Below, piece after piece: positions 54,096-62,586 of a stretch of DNA of 64,000 nt. Each line of letters starts with the position of its first letter. The stretch's first letter is position 1. Both the position numbers and the translations under genes were made by a program. This DNA comes from Marvinbryantia sp. Lineage in GTDB: Bacteria > Bacillota > Clostridia > Lachnospirales > Lachnospiraceae. The notes beneath the pieces are model-generated. The model did no database searches. It saw only the letters and a list, made by a program, of their open reading frames with translations, and was not told the origin of the DNA. The DNA lies in NCBI GenBank assembly GCA_016297895.1, contig JAEDFS010000006.1:1-64000 (forward strand). Reading direction: 5' to 3'.

Positions 54096-54220
54096 AGTAT
54101 ATCTTTTTACCTGTGGGAATGGTGTGGAAATAGATTCTCCGGCTGTGAGAATCCTGTGAGATTTTTCGGGATGTGTGAAGAAATTGTGAGATCCGGTGAA
54201 TGGTGTGAAAACGATGTGAG
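54096..54220 (-). promoter_or_regulatory. Phased operator array and promoter of the first kdpD-like gene
   Basis: On the plus strand TGTG(A/G)(A/G) half-sites begin at 54112 and 54123, 54144 and 54155, 54174 and 54185, 54204 and 54215: four pairs, each with 11-base spacing, the pairs 30-32 bases apart. A ninth, GGTGAA, lies at 54195. On the minus strand this reads (C/T)TCACA direct repeats. A TATACT -10 lies at 54101-54096 and the promoter-proximal pair occupies the -35 position, where no TTGACA exists: an activator-dependent promoter. Confidence 0.7.
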
Positions 54221-54264
54221 AAAAAAAAGAGGATGTAAATCTTTTCCTCGATTTACATCCTCTT
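54221..54264 (-). terminator. Terminator of the second kdpDE-like operon
   Basis: On the minus strand GAGGATGTAAAT pairs perfectly with ATTTACATCCTC around a ten-base loop, followed by TTTTTTTTC. It separates the two Kdp-like units. Confidence 0.95.
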
Positions 54265-54282
54265 TTATGATCCAAAATTGGT

Positions 54283-55002
54283 TTATTTTCCGGTTTCATA
54301 CTCCCGCATCCGGTATCCGATGCCTATTTCCGTCTCTATATACTCCGGTTTTGCCGGATTCTGTTCGATTTTTCTTCGTGTAGAAGCCATCACGGAACGG
54401 AGTACCTGGGTATCTTCCCCATATCCTTCTCCCCATATCTTCCGCAAAATCGTATGGTAGGTAAGTACCTTCCCCGGATTCTGCATAAATAAAAGCAAAA
54501 GCTGATATTCAAGCGGTGTCAGATGAATCTCCTTACCATCCTTGCAGGCAATATGCGCCCCATTATCCAGCCTCAGACCGCCATTCACATATACGGTATC
54601 ATCCGGTCTTTCCTCTGATTCCGAATGATTCATCCGATAGTAATGGCGCAGTGCCACCCGGATTCTGGCCATCAGCTCTGTGGCAGAAAAAGGTTTTGTC
54701 AGATAATCATCCGCTCCATCATCCAAAGCCGCCGCCTTTTCTTTATCCTGGTCTCTTGCAGAAACGATTATGATCGGAACTTCCGACCACTGCCGGATTT
54801 TATAGAGTACCTCCATTCCGTCCATATCCGGAAGGCCCAGATCCAGCAAGATCAGATCTGCATTTTTTCTTACCATATAAGAGATCCCATCTTTCCCATT
54901 TACCACTCCTTCCACAGAGAAGCCTGCATTTTCCAGTGTATAAACCATAAAATTCTGTATCTGTACATCATCTTCAATAATCAGTATTTTTTCTTTAAAC
55001 AC
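54283..55002 (-). CDS. Second KdpE-like response regulator
   Basis: About 239 residues, probably from GTG 55002, which overlaps the sensor stop by eight bases as in the first pair (a longer frame from 55023 also exists). Receiver with LILLDLGLPDMDGMEVLY and DDYLTKPFSATELMARIRVA; OmpR-type output ending YIETEIGIGYRMREYE. Similar overall plan to the first KdpE-like protein, so the pair probably arose from duplication or separate acquisition of related two-component systems. Confidence 0.87.
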   Translation of the reverse strand: MFKEKILIIEDDVQIQNFMVYTLENAGFSVEGVVNGKDGISYMVRKNADLILLDLGLPDMDGMEVLYKIRQWSEVPIIIVSARDQDKEKAAALDDGADDYLTKPFSATELMARIRVALRHYYRMNHSESEERPDDTVYVNGGLRLDNGAHIACKDGKEIHLTPLEYQLLLLFMQNPGKVLTYHTILRKIWGEGYGEDTQVLRSVMASTRRKIEQNPAKPEYIETEIGIGYRMREYETGK

Positions 55003-56500
55003 TTTCCTTTTCTCCTTCCGCAAGAGGTAATGTAAAGAGAAACTCCGCTCCCTTTCTGTCCGTCCGGTTCCGTCCGGTGATCGTTCCGCCGTGAGCTTTT
55101 ACCACCGTTTCACAGATCGTAAGTCCCAGCCCGATTCCTCTTTTTACATCAGCGGAACGGGTCTTGGAAGTATAAAATATTTTAAACAGATTGGAAACAT
55201 CTGCTTTTGCAATTCCCTCTCCTTCATCCCGGACAGACACCACAACGTAATCCTCTGTGTAACCGGCAGAAACCGTAATGGCTTCCTGTGGTTTCGTGTG
55301 TTTCACCGCATTGTCCAGCAGATTCGTGATTACCTGTTCAATCAGTTTCGCATCCATGGGAACAAGCCTGAAATCTTCCGGCGTATCCACCTGTATCGCA
55401 CGATCCGGAAAACTTCGTTCCACATGGGAAACAGCACAGCCGATCACTTCTTCGATTGCTTCCATTTCCTTATGTATCACAATCTTGCCATCCTGCAGTC
55501 TGGTCAGGCTTAAGATGTTTTCGACTAATGATTTCAGCCAGTCCGCATCCTGATAAATACCCTGCAGGAGCTCCTGCCGTCTGTCTTCTTTGTCTGTCAT
55601 ATCCATCAGCATCTCAGATGTTCCCATGATACCGGACAGCGGTGTCCGAAGATCATGAGAGATGGCACGCAAAAGATTTGCACGTTCTCTCTCCCGTTCC
55701 ATATTTTCTCTGTCACGCACTCTTTCCACTGTTACCTCAATACGTTCCATTGCCATGGAAACATTATCCAGAATAGAATGCAGCAGTTTTTTCTTATCAA
55801 GAAGCTGTTCTTTCTTCACGGTTTTATCGATCCGGACTACTGCCAGCAGATGTTCCCGCCCATTGACCGGATACCCGTAAGCTTCCTCTTCTTCCAGATA
55901 TTCCGTCCGGAGATTTGTATATTCTTTCCTGATTTTTTCTACATCCGACGCCACTCTGTGAATCTGTTCTTCTCCTGACTGCTGAATGTAGATCGGTTCC
56001 GAATGTCTTCCTATATAAATACATCCGACATTTACCTGAATCAGACGGCTGATACTCTCTGCCGCAATTTTCAGGACTGCTTCCATATCCGCCGCATCAG
56101 ACAGTTTACTGGAGAGCCTGTATAAGATCTGGCTTTCTTTTCCTCTTTCATTTGCATCTTTCGTTAAAAACTTTTCTTTCGTTGTCAGGGCACTTGTAAG
56201 AATGGAAGTTGTCAGCATAATCGAAAAAGTAATCAGATACCCCGGATCATTTACTGCCAGAGTATGATAGGGTTCTGTAAAAAAATAGTTATAGCAGAGC
56301 AAAGAAACGACTGCCGATAAAATCCCATACTGATATCCCAATGTAAATCTGGCTACAAGAAGAACAGCCAGCAGGTACATCACTACAATATTTGTCTCTG
56401 GAAATCCAAGTCCCGTGAAGATCTTTCCAAGTATGGTCGCTGCAAAGACAATTGCCGACAGTTTCAGCAGACTGAGGAGTACTTCTTTCATTTTCTTCAT
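54995..56500 (-). CDS. DUF4118 sensor histidine kinase (KdpD C-terminal type)
   Basis: 501 residues. Starts with the four-helix DUF4118 membrane domain (FTGLGFPETNIVVMYLLAVL, LLCYNYFFTEPYHTLAVND), then GAF (SISRLIQVNVGCIYIGRH), HisKA with AISHDLRTPLSGIMGTSEM and an ATPase core GIGLGLTICETVVKAHGG. It lacks the KdpD N-terminal sensor and Usp domains altogether. It is paired with a KdpE-like regulator through an eight-base overlap. Potassium sensing is uncertain without kdpFABC. Confidence 0.88.
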   Translation of the reverse strand: MKKMKEVLLSLLKLSAIVFAATILGKIFTGLGFPETNIVVMYLLAVLLVARFTLGYQYGILSAVVSLLCYNYFFTEPYHTLAVNDPGYLITFSIMLTTSILTSALTTKEKFLTKDANERGKESQILYRLSSKLSDAADMEAVLKIAAESISRLIQVNVGCIYIGRHSEPIYIQQSGEEQIHRVASDVEKIRKEYTNLRTEYLEEEEAYGYPVNGREHLLAVVRIDKTVKKEQLLDKKKLLHSILDNVSMAMERIEVTVERVRDRENMERERERANLLRAISHDLRTPLSGIMGTSEMLMDMTDKEDRRQELLQGIYQDADWLKSLVENILSLTRLQDGKIVIHKEMEAIEEVIGCAVSHVERSFPDRAIQVDTPEDFRLVPMDAKLIEQVITNLLDNAVKHTKPQEAITVSAGYTEDYVVVSVRDEGEGIAKADVSNLFKIFYTSKTRSADVKRGIGLGLTICETVVKAHGGTITGRNRTDRKGAEFLFTLPLAEGEKESV

Positions 56501-56590
56501 TTCAAACGCCCCTGTTTATCCTATTTCTCCCATTCAGTATAGCACATGAGGCTTCGTTTTCCAATCTCGGGAAATATGGTTTCTTTTTTA

Positions 56591-56622
56591 TTGACAAAGC
56601 ATATACTTATTGCTATTATAAT
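56591..56622 (+). promoter_or_regulatory. Consensus promoter facing the 3' end of the putative toxin gene
   Basis: TTGACA (56591-56596), a 17-base spacer and TATTAT (56614-56619), overlapped by TATAAT (56617-56622). It points right, where only leftward genes follow (56655-57547). It may make an antisense RNA or be a relic. No coding frame of note follows it. Confidence 0.5.
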
Positions 56623-56654
56623 TGTAAGAAATGGGTTTTTTGCTGAGTAAAGTC

Positions 56655-57188
56655 TTATGACTCCAAAGGGTTGCTCGTTTCTTTTTTTATGTCAATCACA
56701 TCATATAAATACATTTTCCCGTCATTCGCATGTCTAAACAGCAATGATGCATGGAAAACATTATATCTTTGGACCATCCCATCTTCTCCATACACAGGAA
56801 GCATAAAAGTCGAATTAAATCGATACCATCCGTATCTTGCACCCCACTGATGCTTCCCGCCTCTATTTTCACGAAAGTGTTTTCCAACAGCGGTATCTAT
56901 CAGTTCCGGAATCCCTTGTGATACATTCGCTTTCGCCTTTGCCGCAGTTCCCCTTAGTCCTCTTGTATAAACAGAACCTGTATATTCATCCGGAAAATCT
57001 GCCCCAACACAAACGATATCCCCCGAATCAGCAATTTTGTAAACCCCATCAACATACTGCTTTAAATATTCTTTTACATCTTCCCAATTCGCTGCACGCT
57101 TTCCTTTAAATCGGATATCATTAATCATAACAATGTTACGACCTTTAGTATCTTTGATTACTGATACGTTTCTTTGATTTTTCTCCAT
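56655..57188 (-). CDS. Putative BECR-fold nuclease (toxin-like) next to an XRE gene
   Basis: 177 residues. RNIVMINDIRFKGKRAANWE followed by VYKIADSGDIVCVGADFPDE and then RGLRGTAAKAKANVSQGIPE; the end GKHQWGARYGWYRFNSTFML leads to PVYGEDGMVQRYNVFHASLL. A conserved His pair (KHF, KHQ) and the ARYGWYR block resemble phage and toxin nucleases of the barnase-EndoU-ColicinE5-RelE (BECR) group, but the similarity is from memory and weak. Paired with an XRE regulator two bases upstream, as in toxin-antitoxin modules. Function otherwise unknown. Confidence 0.4.
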   Translation of the reverse strand: MEKNQRNVSVIKDTKGRNIVMINDIRFKGKRAANWEDVKEYLKQYVDGVYKIADSGDIVCVGADFPDEYTGSVYTRGLRGTAAKAKANVSQGIPELIDTAVGKHFRENRGGKHQWGARYGWYRFNSTFMLPVYGEDGMVQRYNVFHASLLFRHANDGKMYLYDVIDIKKETSNPLES

Positions 57189-57190
57189 TC

Positions 57191-57547
57191 TCAGCTGTCT
57201 TTTCTTTCATCTGTCCCTTTCTTGATCCGCTTCATATAGGATAATAATCTCTTCTGCTGATTTGAATTCAAACTGTGATAATCCAGAAGGATCTGCCTGT
57301 CTCCCGGTCTCAGGAAATCATCATCCGGCAGCACCTCTTTCTCATCATCTTCTTGAAGTAATTTTTCAGGACTTATCTCTAATACCCGACAGATGGTCAT
57401 AATCTTATCGGCAGAAGGATTTGTCTTTTTTGTATGCCAGTCACTGACTGTACTCGGCATAATTCCTGTCCTTCTGCAGAATTCAGCCTGCTTCATATGT
57501 CTTTCTTCCAATATTTCAAAAATGCGTTCACTGATAATCATTTCCAT
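57191..57547 (-). CDS. XRE-family transcriptional regulator
   Basis: About 118 residues from ATG 57547 (MEMIISERIFEILEERHMKQ). HTH with AEFCRRTGIMPSTVSDWHT then TNPSADKIMTICRVLEISPE, typical of XRE/Cro regulators, and a C-terminal helical part (QKRLLSYMKRIKKG). The longer frame from 57601 overlaps the corA terminator and is unlikely. Likely controls its own two-gene unit with the putative nuclease. Confidence 0.85.
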   Translation of the reverse strand: MEMIISERIFEILEERHMKQAEFCRRTGIMPSTVSDWHTKKTNPSADKIMTICRVLEISPEKLLQEDDEKEVLPDDDFLRPGDRQILLDYHSLNSNQQKRLLSYMKRIKKGTDERKDS

Positions 57548-57553
57548 AGCCTT

Positions 57554-57605
57554 ACAAAAAAGTGCCGTATTCTGTACGTTTATACGTATAGAATGCGGCA
57601 CTTTT
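57554..57605 (-). terminator. Terminator of the corA-like gene
   Basis: On the minus strand AAAAGTGCCGCATTCT pairs with AGAATACGGCACTTTT, with further pairing of TACGT bases, and ends in TTTTTTG. The hairpin lies directly upstream of the XRE start codon, so it may also influence that promoter. Confidence 0.9.
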
Positions 57606-57661
57606 CTTCTCCTGTCAACACCAGCACAGTGTCCGGTAATCTGCTGATGTTCTCATATATC

Positions 57662-58519
57662 CTACAACAATTTTTTCTTTTTAAAATAAATGAACTCCAG
57701 AATAATTGTTATGACTGCAATTACAATCACTGCACCATACCCGTATTTCCACTGCAGCTCCGGCATATTTACAAAATTCATACCATACCATCCGGTCAAA
57801 AGCGTCAGTGGCAGGAATAAAGTTGTCACAACTGTCAGAATACACATGATTTTATTCTGCTGTGCATCCTGCTGAGATTGATACAGTTCACGCAACTGAA
57901 GGATATTCTCTCTAAGCAAATGCACGTGGTTCTGCAAGCGTTCTGTCCTGAGTGCATAACGATTCCACGATTCTGTATTGTGGATAACAGAAAGTCCATC
58001 CTGAGACTGTAATAGATCACCTATCACCGTCAGCTGTTCATAATATGCATTCAGCTCAGATAATTTCTGTCGATACTTTGTAAGAACCGTAAAGAAATGA
58101 TCCGGAACACCTTTTATGAGCTGGTCTTCCATCTTATCAATCTCTTTTTCCAAATGCAGCAGGTACAGAAGATCGTTTTCAATCATCAATTCCATCATCT
58201 TAAGAAGGAACTGATCCGGCGATCTCAGATTCTGAAACTGCTCTTCCTTTTTCTCTATCCAGTGCTTCAGATCCCCACTGTCCTCAATTAAAAAAAGTTC
58301 TTTATCGGTCAGGTAAAATCCACAAACGACCTGGGGTGTACGTTTTTCTTTTTTGTCCGGTATCCGCAAGGTTCCCAGAATACAATCCCGAAACACTTCT
58401 GCTTTACAGTATCGGATCGATCTGATACTGTGTAATAATTCGTTATTATGCGGAAAATCTTTCTTCCATTCACGAAATTCCTCTTCCTTCATAATCGTAA
58501 GGAAATCTATATTCACCAT
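57662..58519 (-). CDS. corA: CorA-family magnesium/divalent cation channel
   Basis: About 285 residues from ATG 58519 (MVNIDFLTIMKEEEF); ATG 58531 directly abuts the GGAGG site and is less likely. Long cytoplasmic helical domain, then two membrane helices with the signature TGWYGMNFVNMPEL between them and a basic end (YFKKKKLL). CorA forms pentameric Mg2+ channels. The gene has no close operon partner. Somewhat short relative to E. coli CorA, normal for the Firmicutes branch. Confidence 0.9.
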   Translation of the reverse strand: MVNIDFLTIMKEEEFREWKKDFPHNNELLHSIRSIRYCKAEVFRDCILGTLRIPDKKEKRTPQVVCGFYLTDKELFLIEDSGDLKHWIEKKEEQFQNLRSPDQFLLKMMELMIENDLLYLLHLEKEIDKMEDQLIKGVPDHFFTVLTKYRQKLSELNAYYEQLTVIGDLLQSQDGLSVIHNTESWNRYALRTERLQNHVHLLRENILQLRELYQSQQDAQQNKIMCILTVVTTLFLPLTLLTGWYGMNFVNMPELQWKYGYGAVIVIAVITIILEFIYFKKKKLL

Positions 58520-58646
58520 AGAATTACTCATCCTCCTTTCATCACATTTCTTAACAAACAAGAATACTCTTTCTTCATGTAAAATGCAAATACAAAACGG
58601 AAGAATCGAATGGGACAGAAAATAGGACAGAGAAGCGACCCCTGTC

Positions 58647-59318
58647 CTACCAAAGCTCAAAGCGAATCGTCACACGGCTTTGACCGCCCACGGTGCAGGT
58701 GAACAACGTCAAATCCCAGCCTCCGCTTTCCATTTTCTCTATATCTGCGGGGTTCAGCGTTTCCCGTTCTGCCATTCTGTAGGTGAATACATTGCCGTCC
58801 ATATCTGTGAAGGTGGCAGTATCACCCTCCCGCAGATCGTTCAGATTTCCGAAATGGGATGTGTAGTTGTGGCCGCAAATAATCAGGTTATTCAAATAGG
58901 CGGATCCGCTGTACCGGCAGGGAGCAGTTCTCAGATTGGGATAATTCCACTCACTGATAACCGGCAGTTCCAGCTCCAAGGCCGGGATTTTCAAAACACC
59001 GATATAGTCTGTCCCATTGATGGTCTCCACCGGCATATCCATATTGGGAGACAGAACATAGTCCGGAATAACCGTCCTCTCATCGCTCACCAATGGCTCC
59101 TGATCTCCGGCAGGGTCTGTGGGCGCTTCCAAAGCAGCCTCAGAGTACAAATACTCCTCCAGCTTATTTACCGCTTGTCCGGCTGCCTTCTCTGCCCGCA
59201 GCTCATCATACAAGTTGTACGACACAAGGAGAAGGGCCGCTGCAATCAGCAGCAGCCCAATCGTAATCAGCACCAAGCCCTCTTGTTTTCTTCTGTTTTT
59301 TTCTTCATTCCTCATCAT
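58647..59318 (-). CDS. Sortase (class D/B-like)
   Basis: 223 residues. N-terminal membrane anchor (LVLITIGLLLIAAALLLVSY), then the sortase barrel IGVLKIPALELELPVISEWN. Catalytic His150 in LIICGHNYTSHF, Cys208 in LTLFTCTVGG and Arg215 in QSRVTIRF form the triad. Sortases join LPXTG proteins to peptidoglycan or to each other. It overlaps the LPXTG gene by 14 bases and most likely served that protein; the substrate is now truncated. Confidence 0.88.
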   Translation of the reverse strand: MMRNEEKNRRKQEGLVLITIGLLLIAAALLLVSYNLYDELRAEKAAGQAVNKLEEYLYSEAALEAPTDPAGDQEPLVSDERTVIPDYVLSPNMDMPVETINGTDYIGVLKIPALELELPVISEWNYPNLRTAPCRYSGSAYLNNLIICGHNYTSHFGNLNDLREGDTATFTDMDGNVFTYRMAERETLNPADIEKMESGGWDLTLFTCTVGGQSRVTIRFELW

Positions 59319-59976
59319 CAGTACCTCTGCGGCTCACCAGGCCGATTATCACAAACAGCATTCCGAAGGCGATCATCACAGGAACCGGCCACCACAGCTG
59401 ACCGGTCTGGGGCAGCGTCGGATTTCCAGGCGTATCAGGTGCGGCAGATGTTGTAGGTGTATGTACGTGAGTATATTTGTCTGTCAGGGGCGCAGACGTA
59501 TCAGGTGTGGCAGGTTTGTCAGGAATATCCTCATTGCAGGTGTTTGTCACTACAAAAGTGATACCCTCCCGTGTGACCTCCACGGTATAACCCTCTGATT
59601 CTTTCTCCACAACGGTCCACGTATAACAATCATCCAATCCCGTCCAGGTGTACCGCCAGTTCATTGCCGCATTCAGGGTTACGGTATCATACACCTTACC
59701 GTCACAAAGAAGCTGGACAATTACCTCCTTCGGACGATCTTTTTCATGTCCGTCATCCGCCCAGACCTTCAGGACCTTCCGGTCGATGGTATAATTATCC
59801 GGATCATCAGGGATTGGGGAGGAATCGAACTTTGCATTGACAGTTACGTCATAATCCCATATGTTATTCTCTTTGTCCAAACCTGGCAGCATTACCATAA
59901 ACGGCGCAGGATCATAGCGGAAGCCATTTTGCGTATGTCGATGCCCCAGGTTTTTGTCAAAAGATACCTCACGGTT
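59305..59976 (-). pseudogene. LPXTG cell-wall protein, 5'-truncated (Cna-B type)
   Basis: Open frame from the stop at 59979-59977 to TGA 59305. The first part (NGFRYDPAPFMVMLPGLDKE, then WDYDVTVNAK) is the end of a pilin-type domain; next a Cna-B-like domain with TIDRKVLKVWADDGHEKDRP (Lys) and YTWTVVEKESEGYTV (Glu of the isopeptide pair), a Pro/Thr-rich stalk and the sorting signal LPQTGQLWWPVPVMIAFG with a basic tail. A signal peptide and start region are missing. Full-length members have 400-900 residues. Start codons inside (ATG 59898) exist but would give a protein without export signal. Confidence 0.75.
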
Positions 59977-60015
59977 TTAGAATTACACCCTCAGTTTTTG
60001 AAAGTCAATATGAGG

Positions 60016-60212
60016 TGTGTAAAAAGTTTGTAAAGAGTGCGTAAAGTCAGGCAGCCGTTGAAGCAGTTCAGCCGTGGACTGCACTACATAAGCAAAACAG
60101 CGAAAAAATCGTTTGGTGTAAGTGATCCACCGTCATTTTGATGAATGCAAGAATTCCTGCATTCTCAAAAAAAACACCGGCCGCAGGATAGCGACCGGTG
60201 TTCAGACTGTAT
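60016..60212. repeat. Direct repeat copy 1: Pho-box-like triplet plus terminator
   Basis: TGTAAA, TGTAAA and CGTAAA begin at 60018, 60029 and 60040 (11-base period; TTTACA on the minus strand). They are followed by a stretch shared with copy 2 (GCAAAACAG, GAAAAAATCGTTTGGTGT, CCGTCATTTTGA) and the hairpin ACACCGG...CCGGTGT at 60174-60201, which on the minus strand ends in TTTTTTTT and is a terminator. The boxes face left, towards the truncated LPXTG gene. Confidence 0.65.
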
Positions 60213-60354
60213 ACGAGGCTGAATCACACATTCTTCCTTCTATTTCATGTGTCACTGGAAAAATAGGTACGAAAGTGTCAAAGACGTGAATTGCATCATC
60301 AGAACGCAAACGTTCATATGATGCGTGTAAAATATATAAAAAATGTGAAAGTGG

Positions 60355-60548
60355 TATGTAAAATTTATGTAAATATCGTGCAAAATCAGGTAGCTATTGC
60401 AGCCGTTCAGCCGGGTATTGAACTATACAAGCAAAACAGAGAAAAAATCGTTTGGTGTCAGTCATCTACCGTCATTTTGACGAATGCCCAAAATCATGCA
60501 TTCGCAAAAACACCGGCCGCAGGATAGCGACCGGTGTTCAGACTATAC
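60355..60548. repeat. Direct repeat copy 2: Pho-box-like triplet plus terminator
   Basis: TGTAAA at 60357 and 60368 and TGCAAA at 60379 (11-base period), then the same body as copy 1 and the hairpin CACCGG (60511-60516)/CCGGTG with TTTTT on the minus strand. By eye about 80 percent identical to copy 1 over some 190 bp. ATGTAAAATTTATGTAAA here is the same as at 50261-50278 upstream of ppk. The hairpin may terminate leftward transcripts from the acyltransferase gene. Confidence 0.65.
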
Positions 60549-60666
60549 TCAACTCTACCGGTTCTTCAGCAAGCGCTGTCATCGGAACTGCTCCGAGAGC
60601 GCAGGCTGCTGCCATAGCAATGCTTAATTATGTAGCAAAGTGATTGTGACAAAAAGGGGAATGAGA

Positions 60667-60915
60667 ATGAATCGGAAAAAGAATATTACTTTTGCAGATA
60701 TTGCTGAATATACACATTTTTTGAAAACAACGATTTCAAGATATTTTAACAATCCGGATTCTCGCCAATGGAAAAACTGAATTCATTGGAATCATCATTC
60801 CAAATCTGTTTCTCAATTATTATTCTGAAGTATTGAATCAGATTCTAACCACTTACGAAACCTACGGCTACAAATTTCTTGTTTTTCTGGGAAATGACAG
60901 TCAGGAAACTTTGCT
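60667..60915 (+). pseudogene. LacI-family regulator remnant
   Basis: ATG 60667 opens RKKNITFADIAEYTHFLKTT and ISRYFNNPDS, the LacI-type HTH, then a frameshift to stop. In the next frame, starting near 60758, ILANGKTEFIGIIIPNLFLN and TTYETYGYKFLVFLGNDSQE follow: the first ligand-domain strands of the same family. About 35-40 codons between them are gone out of frame, and nothing recognisable continues after about 60915. No functional protein. Confidence 0.8.
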
Positions 60916-61062
60916 TACATCAGGCTGTGTTCTGTTACCTATTCTTCGATTGCGCCAAAACCTGATAAGCGTGATCTATGCCGTTCAGGAACAGGTGCAG
61001 CTTCCTCCACTTTCCACTTTCGGACAGGAAAGGGCGTATGCTGCACCAAAGGCCAAGATGCC

Positions 61063-62124
61063 TCATGTACTGATCTGATGCAAAAACGTGAATATTTTTT
61101 CTTTCATAAACACATAGATCAGCGTTAATATCACATCTGATAATGTCGTTGCTATAAACAGCACCAAAAAGCAGAGCAATGCATTGGACCCCATAAGCGG
61201 GTATAATATTCCAAATCCAATATACATCCCCGGTGCCTGAAGCAAATATATGTAAAGACTATTCTTACACAGCCAATTATAAACCGCTGTTTCTTCTAAC
61301 TTACCCACTTCTTTTGTTCGACATAATCCCATGGAAAAAGTTACGAACAATACCGGAATAACAATTTTTAATATGCATTCCATACTGTATATTTCTGTTG
61401 AGAGTTGAGCTAAAAATACACAAGCTATAATGCCTGCCAGGGAACCGAAAATCAAGATCCATTCAGAGACATGATAATAAACGGCATCTGATATATAGAA
61501 AAATGCTGCTCCAACAAAAAACACAATAATATAAATATCAATTTGAGATATTTTGTAATAATCTATTTGTCTCAAAAAGAAATGAGCAGCAAAATATAAT
61601 ACAACAGAAACCACTGCTCCATAAATCAGATTTGCTTTTTTCAATAGTCTCTGCAGCAGAATCCATATCACTGTAACCCAAAACATCATCAGAAGGAACC
61701 ATGCCACATCAGAGAACTTTCCCAATGCCATCGCTTTATAACCATCTGTAAGCGAAGCTCCCTTGTCTCGTCCAAAGCTTGGTATATCGAAAAAAGTATA
61801 CGTTGGAACCAGCCATAATGTCCCATATATGAAATAAGGAATAAGCAAGCGAGCTGCTTTCTTTCTAATCAAACTAACCACACTGCCTTTATTCTTTTGC
61901 AAAGACACCTGCAAAAGAAACCCCGAGGCAAAAGTAAAAATCGGAACTACCGACAACACGACAAATTTACTTATCCATCTTAACAATACGCTTTCCTGTT
62001 CTGCTTTTATAAACCAGAATTCATTGCCGCTGAAAAACAGGGTACAATGAGCTGCAATCACCAAAAACATTGCTATTGTTTTCATAAAATCAATATACTG
62101 ATACTTTTTCATTATACTCTTCAT
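61063..62124 (-). CDS. Acyltransferase family 3 membrane protein (OafA-like)
   Basis: 353 residues with about ten membrane helices. The start QYIDFMKTIAMFLVIAAHCT, with the conserved His in AAHC, and PIFTFASGFLLQVS are typical of acyltransferase-3 enzymes, which O-acetylate envelope sugars or peptidoglycan. The substrate is unknown. ATG 62124 has GGAGG three bases upstream; a second ATG at 62112 is possible. Located among decayed loci; itself intact. Confidence 0.85.
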   Translation of the reverse strand: MKSIMKKYQYIDFMKTIAMFLVIAAHCTLFFSGNEFWFIKAEQESVLLRWISKFVVLSVVPIFTFASGFLLQVSLQKNKGSVVSLIRKKAARLLIPYFIYGTLWLVPTYTFFDIPSFGRDKGASLTDGYKAMALGKFSDVAWFLLMMFWVTVIWILLQRLLKKANLIYGAVVSVVLYFAAHFFLRQIDYYKISQIDIYIIVFFVGAAFFYISDAVYYHVSEWILIFGSLAGIIACVFLAQLSTEIYSMECILKIVIPVLFVTFSMGLCRTKEVGKLEETAVYNWLCKNSLYIYLLQAPGMYIGFGILYPLMGSNALLCFLVLFIATTLSDVILTLIYVFMKEKIFTFLHQIST

Positions 62125-62327
62125 TTTCCTCCATCATTGCATTTCCACTTTTCCATTCTTCAACATTTTCTGATATACCTTTTGCTGATTGCTTCTTTCA
62201 TAATGATCGTTTCCCTTCTGATTGATTTCATTTTATTGACTTGAATGTCCATCTCAAGTATAACGACATTATATAATTACAGAACCAAATACGCAAGGAT
62301 GGCGTATCTCCTGAATTGCGAAAATGA

Positions 62328-62456
62328 GAAGCTGCCGACGTAGTTCTTATGAGCGACGATATTTCTAAGCTGCCTTATCTGAAACGTCTTTCCAATGCTA
62401 CGGTCAAGACCATCCAATTCAGTATTGGTTTGTCGATGTGCATCAACTTCATTTGA
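62328..62456 (+). pseudogene. P1B-type heavy-metal ATPase fragment
   Basis: 42 codons between in-frame stops read EAADVVLMSDDISKLPYLKR followed by LSNATVKTIQFSIGLSMCIN. This is the conserved block after the hinge of heavy-metal P-type ATPases (A/D-DVVLM-DD-KLPxL). Only this piece remains; no N-terminal domains are near. The surrounding 62125-62327 stretch contains nothing else recognisable. Confidence 0.8.
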
Positions 62457-62466
62457 GTAAATTAAA

Positions 62467-62513
62467 ATCCCGGTTGTTGCTCCAAAGTGATGTGCAATAA
62501 CCGGGATATTTTT
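62467..62513 (+). terminator. Terminator after the ATPase fragment
   Basis: ATCCCGGTTGTTG (62467-62479) pairs with CAATAACCGGGAT (62495-62507), followed by ATTTTT. Probably the original terminator of the lost ATPase gene; it may also stop leftward transcripts. Confidence 0.85.
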
Positions 62514-62586
62514 CTTAATCTAAAGGTTTATACTCTGTTACAGTTTTCAAATATGTTTCTGGATCACCGTTCAAAATATCATGTCT

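Noticed and set aside
60291..60643. Plus-strand small frames across repeat copy 2
   Set aside because: The frames are not kept in repeat copy 1, and the sequence is better explained by boxes and a terminator.
60920..61078. Continuation of the LacI remnant frame
   Set aside because: Residues after GNDSQET no longer resemble LacI proteins and run into the convergent acyltransferase gene; no function supported.
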